64,000 nt of DNA from an uncultured Alphaproteobacteria bacterium (GTDB lineage Bacteria; Pseudomonadota; Alphaproteobacteria; Rhodobacterales; Rhodobacteraceae), in assembly GCA_902573735.1 (NCBI GenBank), contig CACGLH010000001.1:124001-188000 (forward strand). Direction: 5' to 3'. The stretch's first letter is position 1. Every line of letters starts with the position of its first letter. A program made the translations under genes and the position numbers. The notes beneath the pieces were generated by a model, which ran no database searches, was not told the DNA's origin, and was given only the letters and a program-made list of their open reading frames with translations. Below, one piece after another: positions 62,054 to 64,000 of this stretch.

Positions 62054-62614
62054 TTGAGTGAAATTACTTCATTAACAAAAGACGCTTCTTTTAGGTACGC
62101 AAACGCTTTATTTTCACTAGCTTTAGAATCAAAAAAAACTTCTAAATATGAAAAAGATCTTGATAAAGTTTTAAATCTTTTTAAAGAAGATCCCAATTTT
62201 ACGTTATTTATAAAATCTCCTCTCTATCCGAGAAATGATCAATTGTTGACAATGAAAGCAATTTGTTCAAACCTTAAATTGAGCGAAGATGTTACTAATA
62301 CCATCTTAGTCATGACTTCCAAACGTAGGCTTTTTTCCTTGAAAGAAATGATTTTACAGTTTAAGGATTTATACCGTTTACACAAAAATGAGTTGATTGT
62401 GGAAATATCAAGTGCGAAGAATTTAAGTAAACCAGATTTAGATGTACTAAAAAAATCGATAAGTGCTAAAATTGGTAGCAATATTATAGTTAAATCTAAA
62501 ACTGATCCCCACATCATAGGGGGGTTAATCGTAAAAATTGGTTCTATGCTAATTGATACTTCAATTAGATCAAAAATAGCAAAATTGAAAAATAACTTGA
62601 AAGAGGTAGGATGA
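62054..62614 (+). CDS. atpH: F0F1 ATP synthase subunit delta
   Basis: [24 protein letters not shown]...; C-terminal [33 protein letters not shown]; followed by atpA. Confidence 0.93.
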   Translation: MSEITSLTKDASFRYANALFSLALESKKTSKYEKDLDKVLNLFKEDPNFTLFIKSPLYPRNDQLLTMKAICSNLKLSEDVTNTILVMTSKRRLFSLKEMILQFKDLYRLHKNELIVEISSAKNLSKPDLDVLKKSISAKIGSNIIVKSKTDPHIIGGLIVKIGSMLIDTSIRSKIAKLKNNLKEVG

Positions 62615-64000
62615 TGAACATCCAAGCATCAGAAATATCAGAAATTTTAAAAGAACAAATTAAAAAATTTGGAAAAGAATCTGAAGTAGCAGAAGTTGGT
62701 ACAGTGCTTTCAGTGGGTGATGGTATAGCTAGAGTATTTGGACTTGATAATGTTCAAGCTGGAGAAATGGTAGAATTTCCTGGTGGAATTAGAGGTATGG
62801 CTTTAAATTTGGAAATTGACAATGTTGGTATTGTTATTTTTGGCTCTGACAGAGATATAAAAGAAGGTGATCAAGTAAAAAGAACAAAGGCTATTGTTGA
62901 TGTTCCTGTTGGTGATGAATTATTAGGTAGAGTAGTTGACGGCTTAGGTAATCCTTTAGATGGTAAAGGCGCAATTAAAACTAAAAAGAGATCAGTTGCT
63001 GATGTGAAAGCCCCAGGTATAATACCAAGGAAATCAGTTCATGAACCAATGGCAACTGGACTTAAGTCTGTGGACTCTCTTATTCCAATTGGTCGTGGGC
63101 AAAGGGAATTGATTATTGGTGATAGACAAACTGGAAAAACTGCTGTTGCGCTAGATACAATACTAAATCAAAAAACATATAATGATGCAGCTGGAGATGA
63201 TGAGTCAAAAAAGCTTTATTGTGTTTATGTTGCAATTGGTCAGAAAAGATCAACAGTAGCACAACTCGTAAAGAAGTTAGAAGAAACTGGAGCTTTAGAA
63301 TACACTATTGTTGTTGCTGCGACAGCATCAGATCCTGCACCTATGCAGTTTCTAGCCCCTTACGCTGCTACATCTATGGCTGAATTTTTTAGAGATAATG
63401 GACGTCATTCACTCATTATTTATGATGATTTATCTAAGCAAGCAGTTGCTTACAGGCAAATGTCACTCTTACTAAGACGTCCTCCTGGAAGAGAAGCATA
63501 TCCTGGGGATGTTTTTTATTTGCACTCTAGATTGCTAGAGAGATCAGCAAAATTGAATGATGAAAACGGAGCTGGTTCTTTGACAGCTCTACCTGTGATT
63601 GAAACACAGGGAGGAGATGTTTCAGCCTTCATTCCTACTAATGTGATATCTATTACTGATGGCCAAATTTTTTTAGAAACAGAATTGTTTAACCAAGGTA
63701 TAAGGCCTGCAGTAAATACTGGTCTTTCGGTATCTAGAGTAGGGTCTTCAGCACAAACAAAGGCTATGAAGTCAGTTGCAGGTTCTGTAAAATTAGAGTT
63801 AGCACAATACAGAGAAATGGCTGCTTTTGCACAATTTGGGTCAGATTTAGATGCTTCAACACAAGCTTTATTAAATAGAGGTGCACGTTTAACTGAGGTT
63901 TTAAAACAAGCACAATATTCTCCACTTACAAATGCAGAACAAGTTGTAATCATTTACTCAGGGACTGCGGGTTATTTAGATGACATACCAGTTAATCAAG
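62614..64000 (+). CDS. atpA: F0F1 ATP synthase subunit alpha (3' truncated by window end)
   Basis: Translation from ATG 62614 gives [44 protein letters not shown]..., [25 protein letters not shown]..., ...; TGATG overlap with atpH; not in the supplied ORF track because no stop is reached. Confidence 0.96.
   Translation, partial: MNIQASEISEILKEQIKKFGKESEVAEVGTVLSVGDGIARVFGLDNVQAGEMVEFPGGIRGMALNLEIDNVGIVIFGSDRDIKEGDQVKRTKAIVDVPVGDELLGRVVDGLGNPLDGKGAIKTKKRSVADVKAPGIIPRKSVHEPMATGLKSVDSLIPIGRGQRELIIGDRQTGKTAVALDTILNQKTYNDAAGDDESKKLYCVYVAIGQKRSTVAQLVKKLEETGALEYTIVVAATASDPAPMQFLAPYAATSMAEFFRDNGRHSLIIYDDLSKQAVAYRQMSLLLRRPPGREAYPGDVFYLHSRLLERSAKLNDENGAGSLTALPVIETQGGDVSAFIPTNVISITDGQIFLETELFNQGIRPAVNTGLSVSRVGSSAQTKAMKSVAGSVKLELAQYREMAAFAQFGSDLDASTQALLNRGARLTEVLKQAQYSPLTNAEQVVIIYSGTAGYLDDIPVNQ

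Noticed and set aside
63516-63953. 145-aa antisense ORF
   Set aside because: Opposite atpA, which is clearly the real gene but absent from the track because it runs off the window.
1-64000. CRISPR arrays, IS elements, tRNA or rRNA genes
   Set aside because: No regularly spaced repeats, transposases or cloverleaf-like sequences were recognised by eye; tRNAscan-SE and Infernal would be needed to exclude small RNAs.

Overview
The window is a gene-dense, very AT-rich chromosomal segment from an alphaproteobacterium. The family content (Irr-type Fur regulator beside fabA/fabB/fabI, DUF484-xerC, DUF2125, CTC-type L25, alphaproteobacterial-type SMC hinge) and the tight packing suggest a streamlined marine lineage, for example AEGEAN-169/HIMB59-like or PS1-like; that placement is an inference. 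I support about 52 CDS. They are almost entirely housekeeping genes: rsmI, gshB, smpB, dapA, slt, smc, sseA, aminotransferase, acs, irr-fabABI, miaB-phoH-ybeY-corC-lnt-metK-trmB, aroA-cmk-rpsA-sppA-ihfB-lapA-trpF-trpB, pth-rplY, lldD, lhgO-like, trpA, ychF, truA, ileS, xerC-DUF484-tal, priA, hisC-tyrA, DUF2125, a MotA/TolQ-like plus OmpA-like pair, clpA, gloB, atpH, and atpA (truncated by the window end). I see no CRISPR array, IS element, prophage, tRNA, rRNA or obvious defence island. The most interesting observations are: (1) the 37289-41899 block looks like an inverted segment, and flipping it back restores both trpF-trpB-trpA and rplY-pth-ychF; (2) an orphan MotA/TolQ-like channel plus a MotB/OmpA-like partner with a very long coiled coil, formally like a ZorAB stator but with no effector genes; (3) a small lipoprotein that fits the I78 peptidase-inhibitor family; (4) a lldD / L-2-hydroxyglutarate-oxidase-like pair with two strong inverted repeats upstream of lldD. 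I found no clear evidence of a wholly new system.
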